Assembly: GCF_001640805.2 (NCBI RefSeq)
Contig: NC_066849.1
Location: forward strand, 25,294,250 to 25,358,249
Length of the DNA: 64,000 bases
From: Lates calcarifer
Taxonomy: Eukaryota; Chordata; Actinopteri; Centropomidae
Direction: 5' to 3'
Shown: positions 1 through 12,514 of the stretch, in pieces
Layout of the letters: each line of letters begins with the position of its first letter
How positions within the stretch are numbered: position 1 is the first letter of the stretch
Made by a program: the position numbers and the translations under genes
The notes under the pieces: model-generated
What the model was told of the DNA's origin: nothing
Database searches by the model: none
Seen by the model: only the letters and a program-made list of their open reading frames with translations

Positions 1-177
1 ATCATTTTGCCATTAAATTTTATTTTAAAACAAGTTTAACCTGATAAATATTTTATTTGAGCTAAATCTAGACTTCAATCAATAATCACATATAGAAAAG
101 TATGGAAATATAAGAGGATTACTGCACCTGACCAGCACAAAAGGTGATTATTACCCATGATCCCCGGCTTCTTATGC

Positions 178-341
178 AGGAAGTGCTGTCACTGTAACAA
201 AGAAACCAAACTCTGTTTATAATTCTTGATATTTCCCTCAGTTTCCTGGCTGGATATCAGAGATAAATGCTGATTTTTAATGTCCTCTAAGTCTTTTTAA
301 CTGATCTACAGTTCAACATTAGTCTTGAACTTACCTGCTCA
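178..341 (+). repeat. Dispersed repeat family R1, copy 1
   Basis: The segment matches a second copy at 21,163-21,322 in the same orientation, at roughly 80 percent by eye. Shared blocks include AGGAAGTGCTGTC, CAAACTCTGTTTATAATTCT, TTTCCTGGCTGGATATCAG and TTTTTAACTGATCTACAGTT. Weaker similarity may continue about 100 bases further right, with an AATGTTGCT block in both copies. It is a non-coding interspersed repeat of unknown class. Confidence 0.75.
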
Positions 342-534
342 AAGTGAGCAAGTACAGGTGTTCACAGAGGCTCCGTTCTCCCTGCTATAAGTCAGCGTAC
401 CATCACAGTGACTCTTAATCTGTTATTATAAGGTTAAATAGTTAGATAATGTTGCTTTAAGCTCATAAATGAAGGACACAGATAGACAAGTTGTTGTCCA
501 GACAGCTTAAAAACACCACTATTAAAACCCCGTG

Positions 535-640
535 GCAATTCTCTTAAAGGAGCAGTTCAATATTTTGGGAAGTCAGATGAAAATGAAGCTGGGTCCAGCA
601 GCCAGTTAGCTCTTGTTTACATCAGTAAAGTTATTTTAAA
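535..640 (+). repeat. Fragment of fish short inverted-repeat element
   Basis: The stretch beginning CTTAAAGGAGCAGTTCAATA, with TTTTGGGAAGTCAGATGA and CCAGCAGCCAGTTAGCT, resembles the left part of a short non-autonomous element I recall as common in perch-like fish genomes. Those copies typically start AAAGGAATAGTTCAACATTT and carry a GCTTAGCATAAAGACTGGA block. Only the left part is recognisable here. More decayed relatives lie at 11,180-11,950. Confidence 0.5.
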
Positions 641-1009
641 AATGAAGACATGGGCCTTTTTTAAACAAATAAACGAGCAGCACAGATGGACGGAGCTGAT
701 GCCCGTTCCAGCTCATTTCCCGGTGACACAGAGGTTACAATAAGACACGCAGCACATGCTTCCACTGAAACAAAAGTAAACTCAACACAATTCAATCAGG
801 AGCTTTATGGTGTAATTTATGATGTGCTAAGATTAGACACATGGCAGGAGACACAGTCGGTGTGTACGTCTGCATGCCTTTGTCTCTGTATTTGTGGCGA
901 GCAGATGGTGGGAGTGGACACACATGCCCTGACAGAGAGGCCATAGAAACCCCCCCCAAACCGCCAACCAGCACTTCACCACCAAACACCACCACCTCCT
1001 CCCTCTCTG

Positions 1010-1601
1010 TGGTCCATAAAAGGTCACATGCGACCTCTGACCCCACTGGAATCCACTCTGATTGGGGGAAAGTGCTCGCAGTGGCCCAGCAGGAACAATG
1101 CTCAGTGGTCAGTGAGAGGAAGAGGGGAGGGGAGGGAGGGTATGTAGGCAAAGGATGGAGGGGAGGGGAGGTGGGGGGGGTCTGTACCTCTCCTTTCTCC
1201 CTCCCTCTTTCTTTCTGTCCCTCCCTCCATACAAACCCAGAAGTCGAGCGGTGTCACAAGAAGTCAGGAACAAACGGAGGAGCTTATTTTTCCATCTGGG
1301 GGACGAAAGGAATTGGGCATGGTGGCGAAACTATTTAGCCCCTGAATAGGAGAAAGAAAAAAGAAAAGCAGCTTCGGCGAGTCGCTTTCTGCAGACAGAA
1401 GTGAAACAGAGGGAGAGAGAGAGAGTAGGGAGAGGAGGAGGAGATTCTGCTCATAGGGAGAGTTTCATTCACGCTGGGAGGCTGAGCGCAGCAGAGGACA
1501 GATAAAGACTTTGGAGCAGGAAGGTGAAGAAGTGATCCTGACATTTTGGGGGGTAAACAGGAAACCGGCTGATTTCAGGATACTTCTGAGAGTGTCACAT
1601 C
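1010..1601 (+). promoter_or_regulatory. tns3: Candidate internal promoter and leader of a short tns3 isoform
   Basis: This block has promoter-like features: a TATA-like CATAAAAG at about 1,015, an inverted CCAAT box (ATTGG) at 1,061-1,065, purine-rich G-runs at 1,120-1,180 and a pyrimidine tract at 1,190-1,232. It leads into the ATG at 1,602, which is preceded in frame by a TGA at 1,587. A short upstream frame of eight codons starts at 1,319 in good context and stops at 1,345. The transcription start is not determined. The role is inferred from position, the in-frame stop and the matching splice phase of the exon that follows. Confidence 0.4.
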
Positions 1602-1617
1602 ATGACTGCATCTCTGG
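1602..1617 (+). CDS. tns3: Putative alternative first coding exon of tns3 (MTASL...)
   Basis: ATG ACT GCA TCT CTG G is followed by a strong donor, GTATGT. The exon ends one base into a codon, and the tns3 exon at 12,592 needs exactly one base from its predecessor, so the joined frame reads [15 protein letters not shown]. An in-frame stop lies 15 bases upstream, so the ATG would be a true initiator. With the one-base correction in the 12,788 exon, the product is about 474 residues: a short tensin keeping the SH2 and PTB domains but lacking the N-terminal phosphatase-like/C2 region. No transcript evidence is available. The alternative is that this is chance sequence. Confidence 0.4.
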
Positions 1618-2760
1618 GTATGTACGTGCGTGCTCACATGTGTCAGGAGAAATGAAAGTGAGTGAAAATGAGTGTGTATTTGGGTGATTTTCTTCACAAG
1701 TGTGCGGCTACAAACCATCAAAATCCACCTTTTTCATAACCGCCTCTCTGAGCTGTGTATGAACTTTTACACTTTGCCTTTCTTCCTTTATTTCTTTATT
1801 CTTTTTCTTTCTCTCAGCAGCAGTTTTCTGCCTTGTTTATACAGCGTTATCTCTCCCTCTGTGTCCCTCCTGGGAATTTTAAGGAGGGCATACATGCACA
1901 GAAACACTTCCCTTCTCTCCTCCAGGCCTCTGGTATTTTTGTAGTCAGCTTCTGGAATTTTTCTGTCAGATGCCTTTTACACCCCCCCTCCAAACAAAAC
2001 CTCATCTCGTCTCTATCTTTTTTTGTTGCTCTTTTTTTAAATTGTTGATCTAACTCTCTGGACAGCAGCGTCTGCAGCGCCTCTGACATCTCACATTTGG
2101 TGGGATGGTGAGGTGGTTTGTTCCACTGCTGCGTTCATGATCTCATCCTGTTAAAGGCTATTTTGGCCTCCATCGTGCAGTCATGGAAGGCTGATGTATT
2201 GGTGGTTAACCGAGGGAGGCCATTCTCCCCCCACCAACTTTTCCTGCACTACTGACCTGGATTGAACCGAAAAAGTCTTTGAAGAGTCTTGTTTCTGTTG
2301 GGGTGCTTATTGCTGTGTGTCCCCCACATCTGCCAGAGATGTCACACACAATAAAACAACATCTTGCTGAGCCACAAGTGCAACAGTTTCATGCAAAAAA
2401 AGATTCAGTCCAGCACAAATTTTCCACATTTCTCGTAAGTCGAATAATTAAGTACAGGAACTCAATTTATACTCACTGAACCAGAGTCCTATTTTCCCAT
2501 GTGTTTGGGTGTAAAGGATCTGATTACTTCCAACGCTGAAAGCCACACAACAACACAAACAAACAAACAGATCGAGGCAGTGGGACTGCAGTGGCTCCTG
2601 TGATCTGTGAGGTAAAATTCCTGTTTTTGTTAATGGAGTTTGGTTGAGACATATAGTGATGTTTCTGGTTAAACAAAAAGGAAAGGAAAACTCTTTTATA
2701 AAAAGGTCTATCTCCGTAGGAACCGGACGTGCTGTGACGTGGATTCACGGTAGCTAGGTT

Positions 2761-2855
2761 CACTGTTCTTGCTCTTTACTGCACCAACTCCAAAGATTAT
2801 TGTCCCTATCAATCATTTACACCCCAAAACATGAGAAAGTAAGGTTAAAAAACAC
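2761..2855 (+). repeat. Dispersed repeat family R2, copy 1
   Basis: It matches 39,103-39,200 in the same orientation. The best shared blocks are TTGTCCCTATCAATCATTTA (CGATCATTTA in the other copy) and AAGGTTAAAAAA. There is no coding capacity and the class is unknown. Confidence 0.65.
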
Positions 2856-2917
2856 CAGGATTATCCTTTAAACATTAAATATCCCCTTCAGAAGACGTGT
2901 GGTTTTGCAGAATGCAA

Positions 2918-3120
2918 ACACAACTACAGCTGAAACAATTATTTGATTAATTAGTCGAGCGTTAGAGACAAACATCTGCAGCTATTTTAATTTGTGGGTG
3001 TTTAATTCAGTGCACAGCAGGTGTCCTTGCAAAAATGTGAGAGCAATAGATAATTACTTGGGTTTAAACGGAGAAGTTTCCTTATAATTAGCATCATGCT
3101 TCCACACTATTCTGCAATTA
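2918..3120. repeat. Decayed fish repeat of the CGATTAATC type (R3)
   Basis: CAGCTGAAACAATTATTTGA followed by TTAATTAGTCGAG matches the end of a very common fish short non-autonomous element whose ends carry TGCAACTAATCGATTAATC-like sequence. Related copies lie at 8,345-8,590, 22,885-23,050 and 45,460-45,660. The family is recognised from general knowledge of fish genomes and the boundaries are approximate. Confidence 0.45.
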
Positions 3121-6100
3121 TCAGGAAATCACAGATATGTAAAACCAAAGAATTATGCTGGAAGATTAGTTGCCAATTAAATAGATGCAGCCTCAAACTC
3201 GACAGGAATTTGTCTTGAAAACATAAGCCACCACATTTAAGTTTAAAGAAAACAGATAATTTCCCTGTGGGACAAAAATATTGTCATGTGCAGATATTTT
3301 AATAATCGATTCATTTTGCTGTGTGAGAAACATTTGACTTTTTGCAGGACTGCAGGAAATGAAGGGCAAAGAGGCAGAAAATTTAAACCACAAGGGCGGA
3401 AAAAGTTGACAACACAGTGGACAGAGGGCCAGCTGAGGGTGCAGAGAGCAAAACGAGGGGTGGGGGGGTGGGGGCAAGGATTTTGTTCCCCAGAGTATTA
3501 ATCAACAAGTGGTCTGTGTTGTCACAAGCCCAGTCTGTGTGAGACGTACCAGAACATCAATTGTTCTACATGCGAGCTCTGATGATGTAATGGTGTCTGG
3601 TACATCTGCACTTTACAACAACACGAGAAATCACGTGAAACTGGAGGAATTATGGAATCTGTATGGAGTCCATGTGACATTTTCAGTGTATGAGCAGCAG
3701 CAAAGCAGAAAATAGCAAGTACATGTTAATAACTACATTCTGCAGGCCTATCAGATGCCCCTTATGGTGCAGGATTTTACAGCTGTGGAAAGTTACCACA
3801 ACAGCAAGCTCGACCAGTGCTGCCAGATTGGGTTGATAAAAAAGTAGCTCAATCAGAGCCTGGAACCTGCCCAGTCCTCATAAAAGTAAAATAACTGATC
3901 CTATTGCCTCTGGTTTTCTATTTTATCCGTACAATTACACTTAACTCAAAACCACAGTTAGAATAATAAAAAACATATGATGGAAGTCATAAAATAAACA
4001 GATGTGAGCTGTGACATAATAATAATTGGAACAGGAAAAAAAAGGTTTCAGCTTGACAATCATCGGTTATTAGTCATGTTATGTTGAGCTCAGCTATAGC
4101 TCATTCTCAATCATACTGCTCATACAGGAGATGGATGGGTTTATTGGAGTATAGCCAAACCTTTCATTGGTGGAGGCAACCAAAATGCTACAAAAACTGG
4201 TCCAAATCATCCCACAACTGACCCGAAACCACTTCTACCTTCGCAATTCAATAAAAAGTGGGTGAAAAACATCCAATCTGACAAAACATACCTCAATATT
4301 TGTGAGATAAATGATAGAATTAGCACAATGATACTTGCCATTGTTGCTATTCTACTTGAAATGCAAGAAACTGTTGACTGTACTGACACTGTGCAAGTTA
4401 TCTTTCGTTCCTCTGCGACAAAAGCTGTGGCACAAGTTGTCAAGCGCAGTTAATTTAATATTCTTCATGAATATTGTATAAACATGTCGATTCAAGAGTC
4501 TGTTATCTTTGCACAGCTGCTGCAGTCTAGTCCATGTAGCTTGGTTTAGTCGGTAGCCGTGCAGGAAATGACATCAACATTCTTGATCCTGCGTACAAGG
4601 CTTTAAATGGTCAGTTGTTTCAAAAACTGTGAGCACAACACCAGACCTGTTTGGACTGCTGAATAAATCAAGAGATGTGGGTGGTGATTCAGAAGTCTGG
4701 CACCAGGCAAATGTTGTGGCAAAGGTTTAATGTTTTAAAAGGCACAGCCTCAGAGAATGCTCGAGAGTTGTTTGTGTCATCAGCTCATTTGCAGTGTCAT
4801 TCTTCAACTGGGACACAGAGTCGTGTTTTCCAGTTTTGTAGAGCGCAAAGTAATGAACCAAAAGAAGTAGGTGGTACTTGGACCACTGTGCTTCTCCAGA
4901 CACATGCAGATTAAAGCAACTCTATCTTGTGGATCTCTACGAACCTTCCAGCACATTCACATCCCAAGAAATACCACGACCAAACACATAGACATACAGG
5001 ACACAACCAAAACCACATCTCTAGTCAGTTTTAAGGAGGAATTAATTGGCAATTGAAGTTAGTGTGTCTCTCTCTGCCAGTAAAAACTGGATTTGTCTTG
5101 GTTTTAAGGTTAAAACTGGGAGGTTACACACTGTTTCTATTTGAACCAGGCCCCCAATACAACCTGAACCATAATCACTGAAATGCTGTTGACAAAAATA
5201 GTTCTAAGTAGCCTAGACGTCTAAAAACGTCCTCCTATAAACCACAATTAGCCAGTTTTGACCTAAAACAACAGTCCATAATACCAAGCCACAATCTGCT
5301 TAGAAGGTTGAAGGTCGCTCATAAAAGAGCAATGACAGCAAAACCATTGTCCCAAACTTTGTGGACAAAAATTTGATACAAAGAGTTGTCCATATCTTTG
5401 CATAACAAAAAGTTGGAAAGAGCTGCCTGCAACACAGTGGCATGTTTTGACTATTGTCATGTGTGGACCAACCAGCAGGAGAAAAACTCTATGATCACTT
5501 CTCCAGATGGGTAAGGTCTGAGGAATTTCACTCCAGCTTCAAAACATGATCAGATATCTGGGACATTTTTTGCAGCTCAGACTTCATTAATATGTGAAAT
5601 CATTGATATTCACCTTAAAACATAAGGAAAATTATGTAGGAATGGGCCTTACTGAATCTGAATATGGGTATTTTACCAACTTGGGACTGGATCCAAAGTG
5701 AAATCGGCTATCAGAACCCATCGTTAACAGTGCAGTTTCTATTGTTGCTGGTGTATCATGAGTCAAGCTGTGAGTGAAACCATAGCAGCAGCTCTAACTG
5801 CAGTTTATGAAGCCATCAACTCGTTATCAGAATACTTCAGACACCAATAAACACCTCAGCGATGGCGGCGTTCTCTTTAAATACAGCCTTGTTTACTGTT
5901 ACCATTCACCCTCTTGTAGTGTTGTTATTCTTTCCTCTCTCTTCAGCTGGCTCGTAACTCGGCCTCTCCTCTGCCACTTCACTGAGTCGATAAAGCTGTC
6001 CGTCCAAACACGAACAGAGAACACAGGAATCTGATTTACAGACGACCGCCTACCAGTTCGTCCTCTCCACAGAGAAATGCTCTGCTCCGACACTCGAGAG

Positions 6101-6729
6101 TGTCTGAATAGGAGCAGGAGGAGGAGGGGTGACACAGCAGGGACCGAGGCTGATTGATTTTATTTTTACTGAAGCAGGGATGGTAAAGCTTGTCATCTGA
6201 TCACATTCTGATGCAGCACCAAGTGATACCAAGGAGAGAGCTGCATGTTCTCTCTTAAAACTCTACTTATAAATACGTTTTTCAACAATAGAGATGGACT
6301 CACTGAGATTCATCATCAACTCTGCAGCTTTACTGAGACTTTTAGCCTCTTTTAGCTCCTAGTTTTGTTATGATGGCACATCGGTTCAGTCTCAACGTTA
6401 TCATCAAACAAACTCTGATAAAGTCATTGTCTGCTACCTGCTCAACAGCAAACGGCAGAGACATTGCCAGAGACTAGCAGCTAAAGTTAAAGATAGTTTC
6501 AGACGTTGAGGGAGTTCTGTAGAAGTCTTGGACTACCCTGCATGTTTTAAGAGGATGCTAAAGGGGTACCAGTGCGATAAAAAGCAACGTCAAGAGGTCC
6601 CGACTAAGTGTTCATACGTTACAACTAGTGATGAGTTAGAAGACCAGTGGGGTATTCGATCTAAGAACCGATTCAACGGATGTCAGTCGACAAGTCAATA
6701 CACTTTTTTTTAGCTGTCTTACAGTTCAC

Positions 6730-6800
6730 AAACTTGTCTTAAACCTGTCTTAAAATGGCTTAAAAACTACCTGTGATGGAGGTAGAGACTTGATGAAAAC
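6730..6800 (+). repeat. Dispersed repeat family R7, copy 1
   Basis: Shared blocks with 27,915-27,985 include TGTCTTAAAATG and the phrase CTGTGATGGAGGTAGAGAC (AAGTGGAGAC in the second copy). It is a short interspersed repeat of unknown class. Confidence 0.45.
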
Positions 6801-7297
6801 GGAGGGAGTGTGACTCGTTTCTGTTATCCCCTCCGATACACTATGCCCGTCAGAGGAATGTGGAAATTACCAATTGTTGCAGTGAGTTAAAACCAGCTGA
6901 CAGTGTCAGCAACCCGGCAGGAGAGACACACTTTGGTTTCATAACTAGAAAACAGCAAAAAAGAGAAGTGAATGTTGGATTTAGATTTGTTAGATAGACA
7001 CAAACATGGGTCTAATGCGATGCTAATGTTGCTCTGTGGCTCTCAGCAGGTGTCTTCCTCCTCGTTTTGTTCCTGTTTCTTCTCAGTGCTGCTCTTCGGC
7101 CCTCTCTTCCCTTCATCTCCCTGAGAAGCTGCAGCCTGTGATTGCTCTGAACAGCTGTAACATGCCACAGACCTTCAGACCTGTCAGCCTCAGTCTCTGA
7201 ATGTGTGTGTGCGTGGAAACAAAGTGCTTGCACTCACATTCCTGTGGTCAGCAGGGAGTCTGCAAACATGCTGTTGTCCTCCTTGTGCATCATTGTA

Positions 7298-7315
7298 TTT
7301 TTTTTTTTTTTTTTT
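7298..7315 (+). repeat. Homopolymer T run
   Basis: An uninterrupted run of about 18 T, followed by AAAG. It could be a poly(A) tail of an old minus-strand retrocopy, but no retrocopy is recognisable next to it. Confidence 0.8.
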
Positions 7316-7539
7316 AAAGTCTGTGTAGGCTCCTTCAGTCCGCTGTGATGCCTCTGAGCGAGTAAATGTTTGGCTGCATGAGCGGGGGAATAAAAAAGAG
7401 ACAAGTAGAAGTGTTTCTTTGTCAGATAAAACACAGGAGCTCTGTAGCTGCACCGAACATGTGACGGCTGCTATGTTTTTCATCTCTCTGCGTTTCTTCC
7501 CTGTTTTTCTTCTCCCTGCCTTTCATACCATCCTGCTTA

Positions 7540-7650
7540 TGTAGCAGCCGGCGTGGTCTGAGGTGGGGAAATATGAAGGGAGATATTAGCTCCAGATAAC
7601 CTCGCCGCGGTTTTATTGATTAATGGGATTTATCTCCGCGCCAAGCATGA
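7540..7650. promoter_or_regulatory. Possible conserved non-coding element in tns3 intron
   Basis: A repeat-free block with packed homeodomain-type motifs: TTTTATTGATTAATGGGATT and, before it, CCAGATAACCTCGCCGCGG, with a GATA core. AT-rich homeobox motifs next to GC-rich sequence without microsatellites are typical of vertebrate enhancers. Conservation was not tested. Confidence 0.3.
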
Positions 7651-8344
7651 AGGTATGCACACGTTTTCATCCCATCAGCCCATCCCAAGTGTGTGTATCT
7701 GTTAGTGTGCGTATTCGCACTGTATGTGTGTGTTACGGGGTCGGAGAGAGAGGGGCGGGGGTGTTGGCTGGTGGAGGTTGGCAGTCGTGCCCACATGGGT
7801 CTGTGCCATCTGGAATTGGTTTTGCACGGTTCGACCCAAACTGAGGAGGCTTTGTGCGCCCTCAGAGCTGCATAAGTGAGGCGAAAACAACAGACAGAAA
7901 AACACTGTTCAGAAAATTAAAGGGAGGAAACTCTCTAAGCCTTTCATAGAGTAAGTAAAGTGTAGCAGTGTGGAGGGTAAAGTTTGTCAAATGTTTGTTT
8001 GTTGTCTGAGTCTGCTTACATATTTGTCTATGTCTCTCTCTAAGTTCAAATCAATTAAATTAAGCTTACCTGGCAGAATAACTGATTACATCTATAAATA
8101 AATATATACACAAAAAGTGAAGTAATAATACATGTACTCAGAACATGGAATGTACAGAGATCAGAAAAAAAGACAGAAAACAGTGCACCTGATAAACCTA
8201 AAACTCGAGTCTTTATGAATGAAGGAATGAAAACATGTCTTGCTTACTGACAAGCAGTTACTGTGTAAATTTTCCTGCCAGCTTTGCTAAGATCTGTCAT
8301 TCTTGATTTTTTTTTAGAGCAGAAAACATTTTTCAGTTGAGCAC

Positions 8345-8590
8345 TTAGTCATGTCTGCAACTATGTTTTATAATCAGTCGATCATTTCAGTCATTTTTAA
8401 TCAAAAATAAAAGATGTTGTGTTCTCAAATCTGAGGATTTCATGATTGTATGTTGGTAAACTGAATGTCTTTTGCTTTATAGCTGCTGGTCAGACAAAAC
8501 AAGAAATATGAATACGTCTCCTCGAGCTCTGGAAAATTAAAGTGAGCATTTTATTGACAAAACCACTGATCAGTCAAATGCAATCATCAT
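8345..8590. repeat. R3-type decayed fish repeat
   Basis: It contains CAGTCGATCATTTCAGTCAT, GGTAAACTGAATGTCTTTTG and CAGACAAAACAAGAAAT, which are internal landmarks of the same family as 45,460-45,660 (shared GACAAAACAAGAAAT). It is heavily diverged and the boundaries are approximate. Confidence 0.5.
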
Positions 8591-10816
8591 AACAGCGTAA
8601 ATCCCAGAGGGGATTAAATAAGTGCTCTTAAGCTTTCAACAGGATTTTTTTTTATGTTTTAACAATAAGTTTCAGATCAGAAAACAGTTTTTTTAATGCA
8701 GTTTTGTCATTGAAACAGATTTTGAAAGGCTTTAAGTTACAAAGTGTTGCTGATACTGGCATCCGATGAGAAAAATGTTTTGTCTTTTAACTTGGCGGAC
8801 TTGTTTGCATAGACACATGTCACATAATCATGAAGTAAGACTGCAATTATTAAAGACGTATATTATTGATAATATTGTTCATATGTTGTATTGACATTCA
8901 ACACCAAGCCCTAGTTCTGCCACATTAACAGTTTCACCCTGGTTAGTTCAGAGAGAGAAAGCTCTTATTCTGGAGGGGAAAGAGTTCAGAATTTATGTAG
9001 CAAATTATGGCTTTAAAAAAATGTACTTGTCTCCTCTCCATGGTTTCACACTGGGCCTGTAACGTTCTCTCCAGTCTGGCTGAACATGAGTAGCTATGGA
9101 TACTGTGCAGCATGGAAACAGGAGGTGAAAGGTGTGCGAGGGTGTAATAACGACCAGGGGGGAATCCTCACAGAGCAGGAGTCTGGCCTGAGGTCAGAGG
9201 TCAGGGTGGGGTCAGCCGGTGCTGCCGCAGTTTGGACTGTTCTGTAATTAAGTGGATGAGCTGGGGATGAGCTGAGGAGCAGCAGATGTGACAAACCACA
9301 TTTTTGGGGGGAGAATGAGCCGTGGGAACAGAGAGAGATGAAGCTCGGCTGCTTTCTGGGAAAAGTCCCCAGAGAGGAAAACTGACAGTGACTGTGGGAA
9401 TGTTTGAGGAATCCCGCTGCCCTCAGTGCATTCCCCTCGTCTTGTGTTTGTTTCCTACGAACAACAACAACAACAACTCCGACCTTGATTTATCTCTGCT
9501 TTCTGAGCTGTGCCTGAGTAAACTGAAGAGTCAGGGAGGAGAGGTTTAGGTCTGATTTGACAAAGACTACAACATAATCTGCTCCAGGCCCTTGACCTTT
9601 AACCTGTCAGAGTTTAAGTTGAGTGGCAACTGAGTTGCAGATGCACAATGGGGGGCATCATATGGCACCAAACTAATATGTGGAAGCATTTTGCATTCAA
9701 CATTAAAGACAGAAAAATGTGGACAGCTTATGATGCTGTTTTCTGACTTTGTAAACAGCAACTGCCTGAGATTGGATATAGTCGCCTGCTGCTGCTGGAA
9801 ATGACACTGAACAAAAAAAGTTCAGCTACTTTGTTCAATTACTTTACTAAACAGAAAGGTCGAGGGTTGTAAAACTTAAACATCAAGCTAAGAGATGCTA
9901 AATTCTCCCCAGAGTTGAGGGGTATCTTACTGAGCCAAGTGCAGTTTTCATTAAAACATTAATCTGCAGCGTATCTACAACTTCAAGCATGTATTTGAAG
10001 ATTTATGGACAAAACATGACGTTCACTATGATTACTTGAGTCCTGCTCAGAGCAGCTGCCAGTTAGTTCACACTTACAGATATCTGATACACCGTATATA
10101 ATGTAGGCATCACAGAAATTTGTGTGGGAGCCGTCAGCTGTGGGAAAGTCTCATTAAACTTAAAACCTTTTCACCAGCAGCCACAGACACCTAACACAGA
10201 TACTTAGAGCTTATTATTACAAGTAAAAGCCCTGCATTCAGAAATGTAATTAAGTAAAACTACAGTGGTTGGATTAACCTGTCAGGAGGTTATATCATTA
10301 CACATTATATTGTGTTGTAATTTAACATGTCAGCAGCAGTTTAATGTTAATTTGAATTACTTTATACTGTAAATTCCCTATAATAACACATCTATGAGGT
10401 AAAATATTAATCTGCAAATTAACAAGCAACTATACAACAGGTTTTTCTAATAAATGTAGTTAAGTAAGTGAAGGTTTTGCCCCTGTAATGTAGCAGAGTA
10501 TAAAGTGGCTTAAAACAAAAATATGCATGTAAAGTACAAGTACCTACATCTGATAGGACGTGTAACTTTGTTGGCAGTGTTTTAGTAGTTACTGTTCAAA
10601 CACTTACATATACACTATATTCATACTTTGAGTGTGCTGCTGTTGCATCATGCACACATTCACACATTCCTCAAATTCATCAACAGCACGTGTGCGATTA
10701 TATAATCCACTCGAGATGCTGCGGCTCCAATATGATCGCACAGACAAAGCTGGTGGTTGAGTTCAAATTCCTCCATCTCCCGAGTGTTTGAATGGAGGGA
10801 AGGAGCGGAAGCGGGG

Positions 10817-10870
10817 AAGAGGGGGGGAGGTAGGGAGGTAGAGGGGGAGGCGGGGGTGAGGGGGGGGGGC
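10817..10870 (+). repeat. G-rich tract with quadruplex potential
   Basis: Successive G-runs (GGGGGGG, GGG, GGGGG, GGGGG, then a run of ten G) are separated by short loops. This meets the usual four-run pattern for a G-quadruplex on the + strand. Confidence 0.6.
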
Positions 10871-10919
10871 TGCAGTCCGAAAACAAGGAGCTCTTTATAA
10901 TGACTGACTCTTTTCACGG

Positions 10920-10975
10920 TGACTCATCGTGCTTCACAGGCCTGTCTGTGGCCTGAGGAGGCCTGCCCTGGTGTT
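10920..10975. promoter_or_regulatory. AP-1 and AP-2-like motif cluster
   Basis: A perfect AP-1 site (TGACTCA, 10,920-10,926) is followed within 50 bases by AP-2-like GCCTGAGG and repeated AGGCCTG sequences. This combination is common in epithelial enhancers. It lies about 1.7 kb upstream of the first tns3 exon in the window. It is a motif reading only. Confidence 0.3.
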
Positions 10976-11053
10976 TGCTGAATGACACACTGTGTTGTCA
11001 GAATGTCAGGATGTCGTGTTGGGATGTTTGAAATGCCCTCTAACATCACTCTC

Positions 11054-11088
11054 TCACACACTCACACACACACACACACACACACACC
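11054..11088 (+). repeat. (CA)n microsatellite
   Basis: About 17 CA dinucleotides with one interruption near the start. Confidence 0.9.
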
Positions 11089-11179
11089 TCTGCCTACTGT
11101 CAATCTCTGCTTCGCTCATTGAGCATGAACCAGAGTCCTAATAATGCAGATTATACAAGGTCTGCAGTTAAAGCTTAAA

Positions 11180-11950
11180 GAAACTGATGATTATTTTTGG
11201 AGAAATTGACTTTAAAAGCATGAGATGAGAAGTTTAATATCGTTCTCATGTCTGTACTTCAACTAGCCACAGCAGGGAGGCGACCTAGCTTAGCATAAAC
11301 ACTGGAGGTAGTTGGAAACGCGTAGCTTAGCTCTGTCCAAACAAAACTAAAAATATGACTACAAACATGTTTAAAGCTCACGTGTTGCAATCATCATCAT
11401 ACCCACTTTGAACTCATTTCATCCATAAGAAATGTTAGGTTTGTGCGAGGCTAGCTGCTCCAAAGTTCATTAAGATTACAGAAAAGAAAAGTACAGCGTT
11501 GAAGGGAAATTTTGGGGATATGTTCATCAATTTTAATTTGCTTTCTTGCTGAGAGTTATACCACTCAAGTGTGTGTGCATTGTGTACAAAGCTAACTTAG
11601 CATAAAGGCTAGACGCAGAGAGAAACAGCATTGTATCTCGTGTGTGCACAGGAATATGTAAACACACAAGATACAAAATGTTGAGCTTTACATGTGTTTG
11701 TAGGAGAGTTTTGCAAAGCTAGCTGTTTCCCCTTGCTTCTAGGCTTTTACACTGGGCTAGGCTAACAGCTAACAGCTGGCTAAAACACTGATTTTAACAC
11801 ACGAGTTCAATTAACATACTGTATCTCATTATTTTTAATCTACACACAAACAAAAATGTGAGCTTTAGATGTGTTGGTATGGATATTCTTTAAGCTTTGG
11901 AGGGAACCAGCTACCTGTTTCTAAACAGGCTCTAGCTCTTTTTATCTAAC
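11180..11950 (+). repeat. Cluster of decayed short inverted-repeat element copies
   Basis: Three degenerate related units follow each other. Landmarks are TTTTTGGAGAAATTGACTT, GAGATGAGAAGTTTAATATC and CTAGCTTAGCATAAACACTG (11,180-11,345); TTTGCTTTCTTGCTGAGAG and CTTAGCATAAAGGCTAGA (11,505-11,600); and GAGCTTTACATGTGTTTGTA matching GAGCTTTAGATGTGTTGGTA (11,680 and 11,862). These fit the common fish element also seen at 535-640, perhaps inserted repeatedly or locally duplicated. Confidence 0.5.
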
Positions 11951-12514
11951 TGATGACAAGAATATGAAAGTGTATTTCCCACAAAAACAAAACAAAACAC
12001 ACAAGTCACTACATGCAAATCACTGAAGCAAAATAAACTAGACTGAATTTATTGCGTAACATCTGACTAAATTACTGCAACAGGCCTTTGAGATGACACA
12101 TTACTACACAGTATTATTAGATGTGGATGATTCAGGATGAGGATGTTAAAATTAGATTTATTTCCCTGCTGAGACACACGTGTTACAGCAGGCACACAAT
12201 TATGATGTCATGGGAAAACAGTCGTAATTTTTGGTTGAAAAGATTGAGAAATAATTCCACTTGCCGCCGATACTACTCCAGGAGTTATTCCCTGGAAAAA
12301 CAGAAGGTTACGGGAGGAATCTGTCAGAAGTGACAGGTGTGTTTCTGCTCGGCTGTTACATGTTGACGGGTCTGTAATCCAAACAAAGGCAGGGTCCCAT
12401 TCATACAGTATATGGTCCTAACGAAAGCAAACACAAGCGGCGGTTAAGTAGGCAGTTTTTATAGTTTGTGGAACTTTTTTACAGTACATCTGGCACTGGC
12501 ATCTTTTTATACGA

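Larger units (their letters stand above)
1..1009. other. tns3 intron, no gene seen
   Basis: No coding exon is supported here. The short open frames have no recognisable domain and no splice-site context. The stretch holds a dispersed repeat copy at 178-341 and a fragment of an inverted-repeat element at 535-640. Because tns3 runs on the + strand and its 5' exons must lie left of the window, this is inferred to be intron of the long tensin-3 transcript. Confidence 0.6.

Noticed and set aside
841..1338. 165-codon frame upstream of the candidate short-tensin exon
   Set aside because: Composition follows the G-rich and pyrimidine tracts, a minus-strand frame of similar length overlaps, and nothing in it resembles tensin.
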